Notes under the pieces: generated by a model
Database searches by the model: none
The model's input: only the letters and a program-made list of their open reading frames with translations
What the model was told of the DNA's origin: nothing
Program-made: the position numbers and the translations under genes
NCBI RefSeq assembly: GCF_963924675.1
Contig: NW_027077448.1
Coordinates: 62,001 to 126,000, forward strand
Length of the DNA stretch: 64,000 nucleotides
Source of the DNA: Phocoena phocoena
Taxonomy: Eukaryota; Chordata; Mammalia; Artiodactyla; Phocoenidae
Direction of reading: 5' to 3'
Shown here: in pieces, positions 1 to 10,479 of the stretch
Layout of the letters: each line of letters begins with the position of its first letter
How positions within the stretch are numbered: the stretch's first letter is position 1

Positions 1-345
1 TAGCTGTAGGTTTCTGCACGTGCAAATGTAACGCTCATTGCCCACCAGGAAGAGGAATTAAACAAAGGCTCAGTGTGCCCTGCTGGAAACAGATTAGGGC
101 CTGAAAAATTCCTGCGGTTTTGTGCCCAGCTCACAAGAAAGCGAGTTGAAGAAAGGAGCTCAGGGTCACTGTAATTCACAAACCTGCAGAGTTATAAATG
201 ACAGCTATCTTCCAAAAGTTTATTGAAGTAAGCCTGCGAAGGGGACTTGAAAGCGGGGCAGAATTTCAGGAAAACGATTGCAGGGGGTAGACTGGAATTG
301 CCCTGAAAGCATAGGAAAAGAGGCACAACGTCCACAGTGATGCAC

Positions 346-417
346 TTGGCCAAAAAGGGCGTATGCGTTTTTTCCTGAATATATTCAGGAAAAAACGCAT
401 ACGCCCTTTTTGGCCAA
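346..417. repeat. 72-bp perfect palindrome (type copy, M1)
   Basis: Two 36-bp arms meet with no spacer; the centre reads CTGAATATATTCAG and the ends are TTGGCC/GGCCAA. Every base of the left arm (containing AGGGCGTATGCG) pairs with the right arm (CGCATACGCCCT). It recurs once per monomer. Perfect copies: M1, M3, M4, M7, M8, M9, M10, M12, M13, M21, M24, M26, M27, M29. Other copies carry 1 to about 5 arm mismatches. It could extrude as a cruciform or fold as a hairpin in single strands. Its function is unknown. Confidence 0.97.
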
Positions 418-440
418 CCAAGCAAGCCTGTAAAGGAAAT

Positions 441-1310
441 CTGCACTACAATGAAGTCTCACTGCCCCTCGGGCAAGAGGGCCATCTGAAAAAAGTGTAA
501 AATCCAGAAAGGTAGGACAGGATATGGAGAACAGGGAGCCTTGTTATGCTGATTGGCAGGATGTAAATTGCCAGCAGCCACCCTGGAGAAGTGTATGGTG
601 TTTCCTGAAACACGTAAGAAACGAAGCAACACAGCCTATGGCACTTCCACTTATGGTCCTATAGCTTACGGAAATTAAAATCAAAAACAGACAGCCACCC
701 CAATATTTGGGATGGCTGTGTTCCCAAGAAGCTCGTCTACAGTACGAGGTAAATATCCCAGAAAGCAAAAATGGATAAAGAAGTTGTGGCACGTACGTGC
801 AATGCAATATCACTCAGCAATGAAATCTGTGTCATCAGGCCCGTAGCGGCACAGTGAGTGGATGCAGGTACGGTGATTCTACGTGAACTACGTCACACAG
901 AAAAAGAAACATCATAAGATATCACTAATACACGGAATGTAAACTTGACTACACATGCACTGAATTACAAAACAGAACAGGGTCTCAAATTTAGAAAACC
1001 AACTAGTGCTTGCTTATGGGGAAAGGTGCGTTGGGGTGCTGCATAAAACCAGAGACTGAAATTAGCACAGATAACTTTCCATAAGCCAAATATGTAATAG
1101 ACAAGACCTACTCCTTGCTCAACGAAATGGACCCAACACCACATATTCAACGCCTAGGAATATACCTGACTAGTAAGAATCTTAAAACCCATGGATATAT
1201 ATGTCTCCGTAAGAGAATCAAGCGTGTGTACAGCGGCCGAAACGCAGCAGTGAAAATCCGATAAATTCCATTATCAAAATAAATTTCGAAAACAAAACAC
1301 AAAGACAGTG
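441..1310 (+). mobile_element. L1 3'-end-derived core of the satellite monomer (type copy, M1)
   Basis: This segment follows the order of an L1 3' end. First comes a counterpart of 'acaatgagatatcacctcac' (here 'acaatgaagtctcactgcc'), then 'gatatggagaacagggagcc', then 'taaattgccagcagccacc'. The conserved ORF2 C-terminal block 'atggataaagaagttgtggc' follows, then 'gatatcactaatacacgga' (3' UTR), 'tgtgtacagcgg' and 'caaaataaatttc' with an AATAAA signal and an A-rich tail. It is strongly diverged from the two younger L1 pieces in this window, so the capture is old. The same segment occupies phase about 441-1310 of every monomer. The exact 5' limit is uncertain. Confidence 0.9.
691..719. repeat. 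Second dyad in the monomer (type copy, M1)
   Basis: An imperfect inverted repeat with 13-bp arms, one arm mismatch and a 3-base centre: 'acagccacccca' pairs with 'tgggatggctgt'. It lies inside the L1 ORF2-derived part and occurs in most monomers, with small differences such as 'gacggctgt'. A separate 12-bp perfect palindrome GCACGTACGTGC follows at 789-800. Confidence 0.75.
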
Positions 1311-1746
1311 AAATAGAGAGCAATTCTTAAATAATTCACTCAGGGCATGTGATGCAACCGGGATTGACCACATCTACACCCAGAGCTGGTTGAGACATAA
1401 GGCTGGACACTTCAGTCTGATAGCATTGGTGAGTTTCGGTGAGCAAATGCAGACCCTTTGAAGTCATACTGCATGGTACCCATTCCATGGGTCCCAACTC
1501 TCCAGGTTCAAGGGATTCTTCCTCCAGATAAAACATGCATGGGAAACCCAGAGTATCGTCCACCGTGTGATTGGGAAACGATTTAATATGCATATCAGTT
1601 TTCGTATCCTGGTCCTCGGGTTCCCCATTCCAGAAGCTTTACTAACACTCTCCCCGCTTGGAGAGTCAGTGCCTTTAACCTCCTGTTTGGCACAGCTTGC
1701 AATTTCTGTGCAAGATTAACAGGAATAGGGAGAACCCATGAGAGAC

Positions 1747-3495
1747 TAGCTGTAGGTGTCTGCACGGGCAAATGTAACGCTCATTTCCAACCAGGAAGAG
1801 GAATTAAACAAAGGCTCAGTGTGCCCTGCTGGAAACAGATTAGGGCCTGAAGCAATCCTGCGGTTTTGTGCCCAGCTCACAAGAAAGCGAGTTGAAGAAA
1901 GGAGCTCAGAGTCACTGTAATTCAAAAACGTGCAGAGTTATAAATGACAGCTATCCTCCAAAAATATATTGAAGTAAGCCTGCGAAGGGGACTTGAAAGC
2001 GGGGCAGAGTTTCAGGAAAACCATTGCAGGGGGTAGACTAGAATTGCCCTGAAAGCATAGGAAAAGAGGCACAATGTCGACAATGATGCACTTGGCCAAA
2101 AAGGGCGTATGCGTTTTTTCCTGAATATATTCAGGAAAAAACGCAAAAGCCCTTTTTGGCCAACCAGGCAAGCCTGTAAAGGAAATCTGCACTACAATGA
2201 AATCTCACTGCTCCCCCTGGGCAAAAGGGCCATCTGAAAAAAGTGTAAAATCCAGAAAGATAGGACAGGATATGGAGAACAGGGAGCCTTGTTATGCTGA
2301 TTGGCAGGATGTAAATTTTGAACAGCCACCCTGGAGAAGTGTATGGTGTTTCCTGAAACACGTAAGAAATAAAGCAACACAGCCTATGGCACTTCCACTT
2401 ATGGTCCTATTGCTTAGGGAAATTAAAATCAAAAACAGAGAGCCACCCCAATGTTTGGGACGGCTGTGTTCCCAAGAAGCTCGTCTACAGTACCAGGTAA
2501 ATATCCCAGAAAGCAAAAGATGGATAAAGAAGTTGTGGCACGTACATGCAATGCAATATCACTCACCAATGAAATCTGTGTCATCAGGCCCGTAGCGGCA
2601 TAGTGCGTGGATGCAGGTACGGTTATTCTACGTGAACTACGTCACACAGAAAAAGAAACATCATAAGATATCACTAATACACGGAATGAAAACTTGACTA
2701 CACATGAACTGAATTACAAAACAGAACAGGGTCTCAAATTTAGAAAACCAACTAGTGCTTGCTTATGGGGAAAGGTGCATTGGGGTGCTGCATAAAACCA
2801 GAGACTGAAATTAGCACAGATAACTTTCCTTAAGCCAAATATGTAATAGACAAGACCTACTCCTTGCTCAACGAAATGGACCCAACACCACATATTCAAC
2901 GCCTAGGAATATACCTAACTAGGAAGAATCTTAAAACCCATGGATATATATGTCTCCGTAAGAGAATCAAGCATGTGTACAGCGGCGGAAACGCAGCAGT
3001 GAAAATCCGATAAGTCCCATTATCGAAATAAATTTAAAAAACAAAATACAAAGACAGTGAAATAGAGAGCAATTCTTAAATAATTCACTCAGGGCATGTG
3101 ATGCAACCGGGATTGACCACATCTACACCCAGAGCTGGTTGAGACATAAGGCTGGACACTTCAGGCTGATAGCATTGGTGAGTTTCGGTGAGCAAATGCA
3201 GACCCTTTGAAGTCATACTGCATGGTACCCATTCCATGGGTCCCAACTCTCCAGGTTCAAGGGATTCTTCCTCCAGCTAAAACATGCATGGGAAACCCAG
3301 AGTATCGTCCACCGTGTGATTGGGAAACGATTTAAAATGCATCTCAGTTTTCGTATCCTGGTCCTCGGGTTCACCATTCCAGATGCTTTACTAACACTCT
3401 CCCCGCTTGGAGAGTCAGTGCCTTTAACCTCCTCTTTGGCACAGCTTGCAATTTCTGTGCAAGATGAACAGGAATAGGGAGAACCAATGAGAGAC
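1747..3495 (+). repeat. Satellite monomer M2
   Basis: A 1,749-bp unit, counterpart of M11. The palindrome at 2092-2163 has two mismatches in the right arm ('cgcaaaagccc' for 'cgcatacgccc'). The L1 ORF2-derived frame is open in this copy. Confidence 0.92.
2197..2595 (+). pseudogene. L1 ORF2 C-terminal relic, open frame (M2)
   Basis: A 132-codon open frame aligned in sense with the very C-terminal part of L1 ORF2p. Residues near the middle (PPWRSVWCFLKHV) and the end (RWIKKLWHVHAMQYHS) correspond to the conserved blocks that read like 'W-FLK' and 'WIKKMWHIYTMEYYSA' in L1. There is no endonuclease or reverse transcriptase domain, so it cannot be a working ORF2 protein. The ATG is inside L1-like sequence and there is no sign of its own promoter. 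It is a satellite passenger, not a gene. Confidence 0.75.
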
Positions 3496-5242
3496 TAGCT
3501 ATAGGTGTCTGCACGGGCAAATGTAACGCTCATTTCCCGCCAGGAAGAGGAATTAAACAAAGCCTCAGCGTGCCCTGCCGGAAACAGATTAGGGCCTGAA
3601 GCAATCCTGCGGTTTTGTGCCCAGCTCACAAGAAAGCGAGTTGAAGAAAGGAGCTCAGGGGCACTGTAATTCACAAACCTGCAGAGTTATAAATGACAGC
3701 TATCCTCCAAAAGTATATTGAAGTAAGCCTGCGAAGGGGACTTGAAAGCGGGTCAGAATTTCAGGAAAACGATTGCAGGGGGTAGACTGGAATTGCCCTG
3801 AAAGCATAGGAAAACAGGCACAATGTCGACAATGATGCACTTGGCCAAAAAGGGCGTATGCGTTTTTTCCTGAATATATTCAGGAAAAAACGCATACGCC
3901 CTTTTTGGCCAACCAAGCAAGCCTGTAAAGGAAATCTGCACTACAATGAAATCTCACTGCCCCCCGGGCAAATGGGTCATCTGAAAAAAGTGTAAAATCC
4001 AGAAATGTAGGACAGGATATGGAGAACAGGGAGCCTTGTTATGCTGATTGGCAGGATGTAAATTGCCAACAGCCACCCTGGAGAAGTGTATGGTGTTTCC
4101 TGAAACACGTAAGAAACAAAGCAACACAGCCTATGGCAATTGCACTTATGGTCCTATTCCTTAGGGAAATTAAAATCAAAAACAGAGAGCCACCCCAAAG
4201 TTTGGGACGGCTGTGTTCCCAAAAAGCTCGTCTACAGTACCAGGTAAATATCCCAGAAAGCAAAAAATGGATAAAGAAGTTGTGGCACGTACGTGCAATG
4301 CAGTATCACTCAGCAATGAAATCTGTGTCATCAGGCCCCTAGCGGCATAGTGAGTGGATGCAGGTACGGTGATTCTACGTGAACTACGTCACACAGAAAA
4401 AGAAACATCATAAGATATCACTAATACACGGAATGTAAACTTGAATACACATGAACTGAATTATAAAACACAACAGGGTCTCAAATTTAGAAAACCAACT
4501 AGTGCTTGCTTATGGGGAAAGGTGCCTTGGGGTGCTGCATAAAACCAGAGACTGAAATTAGCACAGATAACATTCCATAAGCCAAATATGTAATAGACAA
4601 GACCTACTCCTTGCTCAACGAAATGGACTCAACACCACATATTCAACGCGTAGGAATATACCTGACTAGTAAGAATCTTAAAACCCATGGTTATATATGT
4701 CTCCGTAAGAGAATCAAGCGTGTGTACAGCGGCCGAAACGCAGCAGTGAAAATCCGATAAATCTCATTATCAAAATACATTTCGAAAACAAAACACAAAG
4801 ACAGTGAAATAGAGAGCAATTCTTAAATAATTCACTCAGGGCATGTGATGCAACCGGGATTGACCACATCTACAACCAGAGCTGGTTGAGACATAAGGCT
4901 GGACCCTTCAGGCTGATAGCATTGGTGAGTTTCGGTGAGCAAATGCAGACCCTTTGAAGTCATACTGCATGGTACCCATTCCATGGGTCCCACCTCTCCA
5001 GGTTCAAGGGATTCTTCCTCCAGCTAAAACATGCATGGGAAACCCAGAGTATCGTCCACCGTGTGATTGGGAAACGATTTAAAATGCATCTCAGTTTTCG
5101 TATCCTGGTTCTCGGGTTCACCATTCCAGATGCTTTACTAACCCTCTCCCCGCTTGGAGAGTCAGTGCCTTTAACCTCCTGTTTGGCACAGCTTGCAATT
5201 TCTGTGCAAGATGTACAGGAATAGGGAGAACCAATGAGAGAC
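3496..5242 (+). repeat. Satellite monomer M3
   Basis: A 1,747-bp unit, counterpart of M12. The palindrome at 3841-3912 is perfect. It carries the open-frame variant 'gtcctattcctta' and the marker 'aaacaggcacaatgtcg'. One base (T at 4764) differs from the copy in M12 (C at 20482). Confidence 0.92.
4019..4342 (+). pseudogene. L1 ORF2 C-terminal relic, open frame (M3)
   Basis: A 107-codon open frame ending in KKWIKKLWHVRAMQYHSAMK, aligned in frame with the last conserved block of L1 ORF2p. The translation is the same as in M4, M12 and M13. The frame survives because this subfamily lacks the TAG found in M1-type monomers. No catalytic domain is present. Confidence 0.75.
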
Positions 5243-6989
5243 TAGCTGTAGGTGTCTGCACGGGCAAATGTAACGCTCATTGCCCACCAGGAAGAGGAAT
5301 TAAACAAAGGCTCAGCGTGCCCTGCCGGAAACAGATTAGGGCCTGAAACAATCCTGCGGTTTTGTGCCCAGCTCACAAGAAAGCGAGTTGAAGAAAGGAG
5401 CTCAGGGGCACTGTAATTCACAAACCTGCAGAGTTATAAATGACAGCTATCCTCCAAAAGTATATTGAAGTAAGCCTGCGAAGGGGACTTGAAAGCGGGT
5501 CAGAATTACAGGAAAACGATTGCAGGGGGTAGACTGGAATTGCCCTGAAAGCATAGGAAAACAGGCACAACGTCGACAATGATGCACTTGGCCAAAAAGG
5601 GCGTATGCGTTTTTTCCTGAATATATTCAGGAAAAAACGCATACGCCCTTTTTGGCCAACCAAGCAAGCCTGTAAAGGAAATCTGCACTACAATGAAATC
5701 TCACTGCCCCCCGGGCAAATGGGTCATCTGAAAAAAGTGTAAAATCCAGAAAGGTAGGACAGGATATGGAGAACAGGGAGCCTTGTTATGCTGATTGGCA
5801 GGATGTAAATTGCCAACAGCCACCCTGGAGAAGTGTATGGTGTTTCCTGAAACACGTAAGAAACAAAGCAACACAGCCTATGGCAATTGCACTTATGGTC
5901 CTATTCCTTAGGGAAATTAAAATCAAAAACAGAGAGCCACCCCAAAGTTTGGGACGGCTGTGTTCCCAAAAAGCTCGTCTACAGTACCAGGTAAATATCC
6001 CAGAAAGCAAAAAATGGATAAAGAAGTTGTGGCACGTACGTGCAATGCAGTATCACTCAGCAATGAAATCTGTGTCATCAGGCCCCTAGCGGCATAGTGA
6101 GTGGATGCAGGTACGGTGATTCTACGTGAACTACGTCACACAGAAAAAGAAACATCATAAGATATCACTAATACACGGAATGTAAACTTGAATACACATG
6201 AACTGAATTATAAAACACAACAGGGTCTCAAATTTAGAAAACCAACTAGTGCTTGCTTATAGGGAAAGGTGCCTTGGGGTGCTGCATAAAACCAGAGACT
6301 GAAATTAGCACAGATAACATTCCATAAGCCAAATATGTAATAGACAAGACCTACTCCTTGCTCAACGAAATGGACTCAACACCACATATTCAACGCCTAG
6401 GAATATACCTGACTAGTAAGAATCTTAAAACCCATGGTTATATATGTCTCCGTAAGAGAATCAAGCGTGTGTACAGCGGCCGAAACGCAGCAGTGAAAAT
6501 CCGATAAATCCCATTATCAAAATACATTTCGAAAACAAAACACAAAGACAGTGAAATAGAGAGCAATTCTTAAATAATTCACTCAGGGCATGTGATGCAA
6601 CCGGGATTGACCACATCTACACCCAGAGCTGGTTGAGACATAAGGCTGGACCCTTCAGGCTGATAGCATTGGTGAGTTTCACTAAGCAAATGCAGACCCT
6701 TTGAAGTCATACTGCATGGTACCCATTCCATGGGTCCCAACTCTCCAGGTTCAAGGGATTCTTCCTCCAGCTAAAACATGCATGGGAAACCCAGAGTATC
6801 GTCCACCGTGTGATTGGGAAACGATTTAAAATGCATCTCAGTTTTCGTATCCTGGTTCTCGGGTTCACCATTCCAGATGCTTTACTAACCCTCTCCCCGC
6901 TTGGAGAGTCAGTGCCTTTAACCTCCTGTTTGGCACAGCTTGCAATTTCTGTGCAAGATGACCAGGAATAGGGAGAACCAATGAGAGAC
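5243..6989 (+). repeat. Satellite monomer M4
   Basis: A 1,747-bp unit, counterpart of M13 and closely similar to M3. The palindrome at 5588-5659 is perfect. Variant C at 5285 differs from G at 21003 in M13. The marker 'tttcactaagcaaatg' near 6677 is shared with M13. Confidence 0.92.
5766..6089 (+). pseudogene. L1 ORF2 C-terminal relic, open frame (M4)
   Basis: The same 107-codon relic as in M3, with the same translation. Identity across monomers shows homogenisation rather than selection on a protein. Confidence 0.75.
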
Positions 6990-8734
6990 TAGCTGTAGGT
7001 GTCTCCACGGGCAAATGTAACGCTCATTGCCCACCAGGAAGAGGAATTAAACAAAGGCTCAGCGTGCCCTGCTGAAAACAGGTTAGGGCCTGAAGCAATC
7101 CTGCGGTTTTGTGCCCAGCTCACAAGAAAGCGAGTTGAAGAAAGGAGTTCAGGGGCACTGTAATTCACAAACCTGCAGAGTTATAAATGACAGCTATCCT
7201 CCAAAAATATATTGAAGTAAGCCTGCGAAGGGGACTTGAAAGCGGGGCAGAGTTTCAGGAAAACCACTGCATGGGGTAGACTGGAATTGCCCTGAAAGCA
7301 TAGGAAAAGAGGCACAACGTCGACAATGATGCACTTGGCCAAAAAGGGCATATGCGTTTTTTCCTGAATATATTCAGGAAAAAACGCATACGCCCTTTTT
7401 GGCCAAACAAGCAAGCCTGTAAAGGAAATCTGCACTACAATGAAGTCTCACTGCCCCCTGGGCAAAAGGGCCATCTGAAAAAAGTGTAAAATCCAGAAAG
7501 GTAGGACAGGATATGCAGAACAGGGAGCCTTGTTATGCTGATTGGCAGGATGTAAATTGCCAGCAGCCACCCTGGAGAAGTGTATGGTGTTTCCTGAAAC
7601 ACGTAAGAAACAGAGCAACACAGCCTATGGCACTTCCACTTATGGTCCTATAGCTTACGGAAAATAAAATCAAAAACAGACAGCCACCCCAATATTTGGG
7701 ATGGCTGTGTTCCCAAGAAGCTCGTCTACAGTACCAGGTAAATATCCCAGAAAGCAAAAATGGATAAAGAAGTTGTGGCACGTACGTGCAATGCAATATC
7801 ACTCAGCAATGAAATCTGTGTCATCAGGCCCGTAGCGGCACAGTGAGTGGATGCAGGTACGGTGATTCTACGTGAACTACGTCACACAGAAAAAGAAACA
7901 TCATAAGATATCACTAATACACGGAATGTAAACTTGACTACACATGAACTGAATTACAAAACAGAACAGGGTCTCAAATTTAGAAAACCAACTAGTGCTG
8001 GCTTATGGGGAAAGGTGCGTTGGGGTGCTGCAAAAAACCAGAGACTGAAATTAGCACAGATAACTTTCCATAAGCCAAATATGTAATAGACAAGACCTAC
8101 TCCTTGCTCAACGAAATGGACCCAACACCACATATTCAACGCCTAGGAATGTACCTGACTAGGAAGAATCTTAAAACCCATGGAAATATATGTCTCCGTA
8201 AGAGAATCAAGCCTGTGTACAGCGGCCGAAACGCAGCAGTGAAAATCCGATAAATCCCATTATCAAAATAAATTTTGAAAACAAAACACAAAGACAGTGA
8301 AATAGAAAGCAATTCTTAAATAATTCACTCAGGGCATGTGATGCAACCGGGATTGACCACATCTACACACAGAGCTTGTTGAGACATAAGGCTGGACACT
8401 TCAGGCTGATAGCATTGGTGAGTTTCGGTGAGCAAATGCAGACCCTTTGAAGTCATACTGCATGGTACCCATTCCATGGGTCCCAACTCTCCAGGTTCAA
8501 GGCATTCTTCCTCCAGCTAAAACATGCATGGGAAACCCAGAGTATCGTCCACCGTGTGATTGGGAAACGATTTAAATGCATCTCAGTTTTCGTATCCTGG
8601 TCCTCGGGTTCACCATTCCAGATGCTTTACTAACACTCTCCCCGCTTGGAGAGTCAGTGCCTTTAACCTCCTGTTTGGCACAGCTAGCAATTTCTGTGCA
8701 AGATGAACAGGAATAGGGAGAACCCATGAGAGAC
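6990..8734 (+). repeat. Satellite monomer M5
   Basis: A 1,745-bp unit, counterpart of M14. The palindrome at 7335-7406 has one left-arm mismatch ('gggcatatg'). The L1-derived frame is closed by TAG. Private markers shared with M14: 'cctgctgaaaacaggttag' and 'gtgctgcaaaaaacc'. Confidence 0.92.
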
Positions 8735-10479
8735 TAGCTGTAGGTGTCTGCACGGGCAAATGTAACACTCATTGCCCACCAGGAAGAAGAATTAAACAAA
8801 GGCTCAGTGTGCCCTGCTGGAAACAGATTAGGGCCTGAAGCAATCCTGCGGTTTTGTGCCCAGCTCACAAGAAAGCGAGTTGAAGAAAGGAGCTCAGGGG
8901 CACTGTCATTCACAAACCTGCAGAGTTATAAATGACAGCTATCTTCCAAAAGTATATTGAAGTAAGCCTGCGAAGGGGACTTGAAAGTGGGGCAGAATTT
9001 CAGGAAAACGATTGCAGGCGGTAGACTGGCATTGCCCTGAAAGCATAGGAAAAGAGGCACAACGTCGACAATGATGCACTTGGCCAAAAAGGGCGTATGC
9101 GTTTTTTCCTGAATATATTCAAGAAAAAAAGCATATGCCCTTTTTGGCCAACCGAGCAGGCCTGTAAAGGAAATGTGCACTACAATGAAGTCTCAATGCC
9201 CCCCGGGCAAGAGGGCCATCTGAAAAAAGTGTAAAATCCAGAAAGGTAGGACAGGATATGGAGAACAGTGAGCCTTGTTTTGCTGATTGGCAGGATGTAA
9301 ATTGCCAGCAGCCACCCTGGAGAAGTGTATGGTGTTTCCTGAAACACGTAAGAAACGAAGCAACACAGCCTATGGCACTTCCACTTATGGTCCTATAGCT
9401 TACGGAAATTAAAATCAAAAACAGACAGCCACCCCAATATTTGGGATGGCTGTGTTCCCAAGAAGCTCGTCTACAGTACGAGGTAAATATCCCAGAAAGC
9501 AAAAATGGATAAAGAAATTGTGGCACGTACGTGCAATGCAATATCACTCAGCAATGAAATCTGTGTCATCAGGCCCGTAGCGGCACAGTGAGTGGATGCA
9601 GGTACGGTGATTCTACGTGAACTACGTCACACAGAAAAAGAAACATCATAAGATATCACTAATACACGGAATGTAAACTTGACTACACATGCACTGAATT
9701 ACAAAACAGAACAGGGTCTCAAATTTAGAAAACCAACTAGTGCTTGCTTATGGGGAAAGGTGCGTTGGGGTGCTGCATAAAACCAGAGACTGAAATTAGC
9801 ACAGATAACTTTCCATAAGCCAAATATGTAATAGACAAGACCTACTCCTTGCTCAACGAAATGGACCCAACACCACATATTCAACGCCTAGGAATATACC
9901 TGACTAGGAAGAATCTTAAAACCCATGGATATATATGTCTCCGTAAGAGAATCAAGCGTGTGTACAGCGGCCGAAACGCAGCAGTGAAAATCCGATAAAT
10001 TCCATTATCAAAATAAATTTCGAAAACAAAACACAAAGACAGTGAAATAGAAAGCAATTCTTAAATAATTCACTCAGGGCATGTGATGCAACCGGGATTT
10101 ACCACATCTACACACAGAGCTGGTTGAGACATAAGGCTGGACATTTCTGGCTGATAGCATTGGTGAGTTTCGGTGAGCAAATGCAGACCCTTTGAAGTCA
10201 TACTGCATGGTACCCATTCCATGGGTCCCATCTCTCCAGGTTCAAGGCATTCTTCCTCCAGCTAAAACATGCATGGGAATCCCAGAGTATCGTCCACCGT
10301 GTGATTGGGAAACGATTTAAATGCATCTCAGTTTTCGTATCCTGGTCCTCGGGTTCACCATTCCAGATGCTTTACTAACACTCTCCCCGCTTGGAGAGTC
10401 AGTGCCTTTAACCTCCTGTTTGGCACAGCTTGCAATTTCTGTGCAAGATGAACAGGAATAGGGAGAACCAATGAGAGAG
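8735..10479 (+). repeat. Satellite monomer M6 (chimeric)
   Basis: A 1,745-bp unit with a mosaic sequence. From its start to 9303 it matches M15 (offset 15,718). From 9281 onward it matches M9 (offset 5,239) into the first part of the next monomer. The overlap 9281-9303 is the crossover interval. The palindrome at 9080-9151 has three right-arm mismatches, shared with M15. Confidence 0.9.

Larger units (their letters stand above)
1..1746 (+). repeat. Satellite monomer M1
   Basis: A 1,746-bp unit starting at the phase origin. Its 72-bp palindrome at 346-417 is perfect. The L1-derived frame is closed by TAG in 'gtcctatagctta'. It reads as essentially identical to M10 (offset 15,718 bp). It carries the private variants 'tttctgcacgtgc' at the start and 'cgtccacagtga' before the palindrome, both shared with M10; the second is also in M9. 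Confidence 0.93.

Noticed and set aside
150..215. 'gttataaatgac' near phase 190 with 'accaatgag' at the end of the preceding monomer, as a promoter pair
   Set aside because: TATA and CCAAT matches this short are expected by chance; the spacing is too large and nothing downstream looks like a transcript start.
192..446. An 84-codon minus-strand frame that recurs in nearly every monomer
   Set aside because: It lies over the non-L1 segment and the palindrome, varies by drift between copies, has no family motif and repeats only because the monomer repeats.
965..1150. A 61-codon minus-strand frame in most monomers
   Set aside because: It is antisense to the L1 3' UTR-derived part and has no sign of coding constraint.
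1580..1660. A CENP-B-box-like pattern ('tttcgtatcctggtcctcggg')
   Set aside because: The spacing between TTCG and CGGG is 12 bases instead of 7 and the conserved A is absent, so it does not fit the known box. No other phase of the monomer fitted either.
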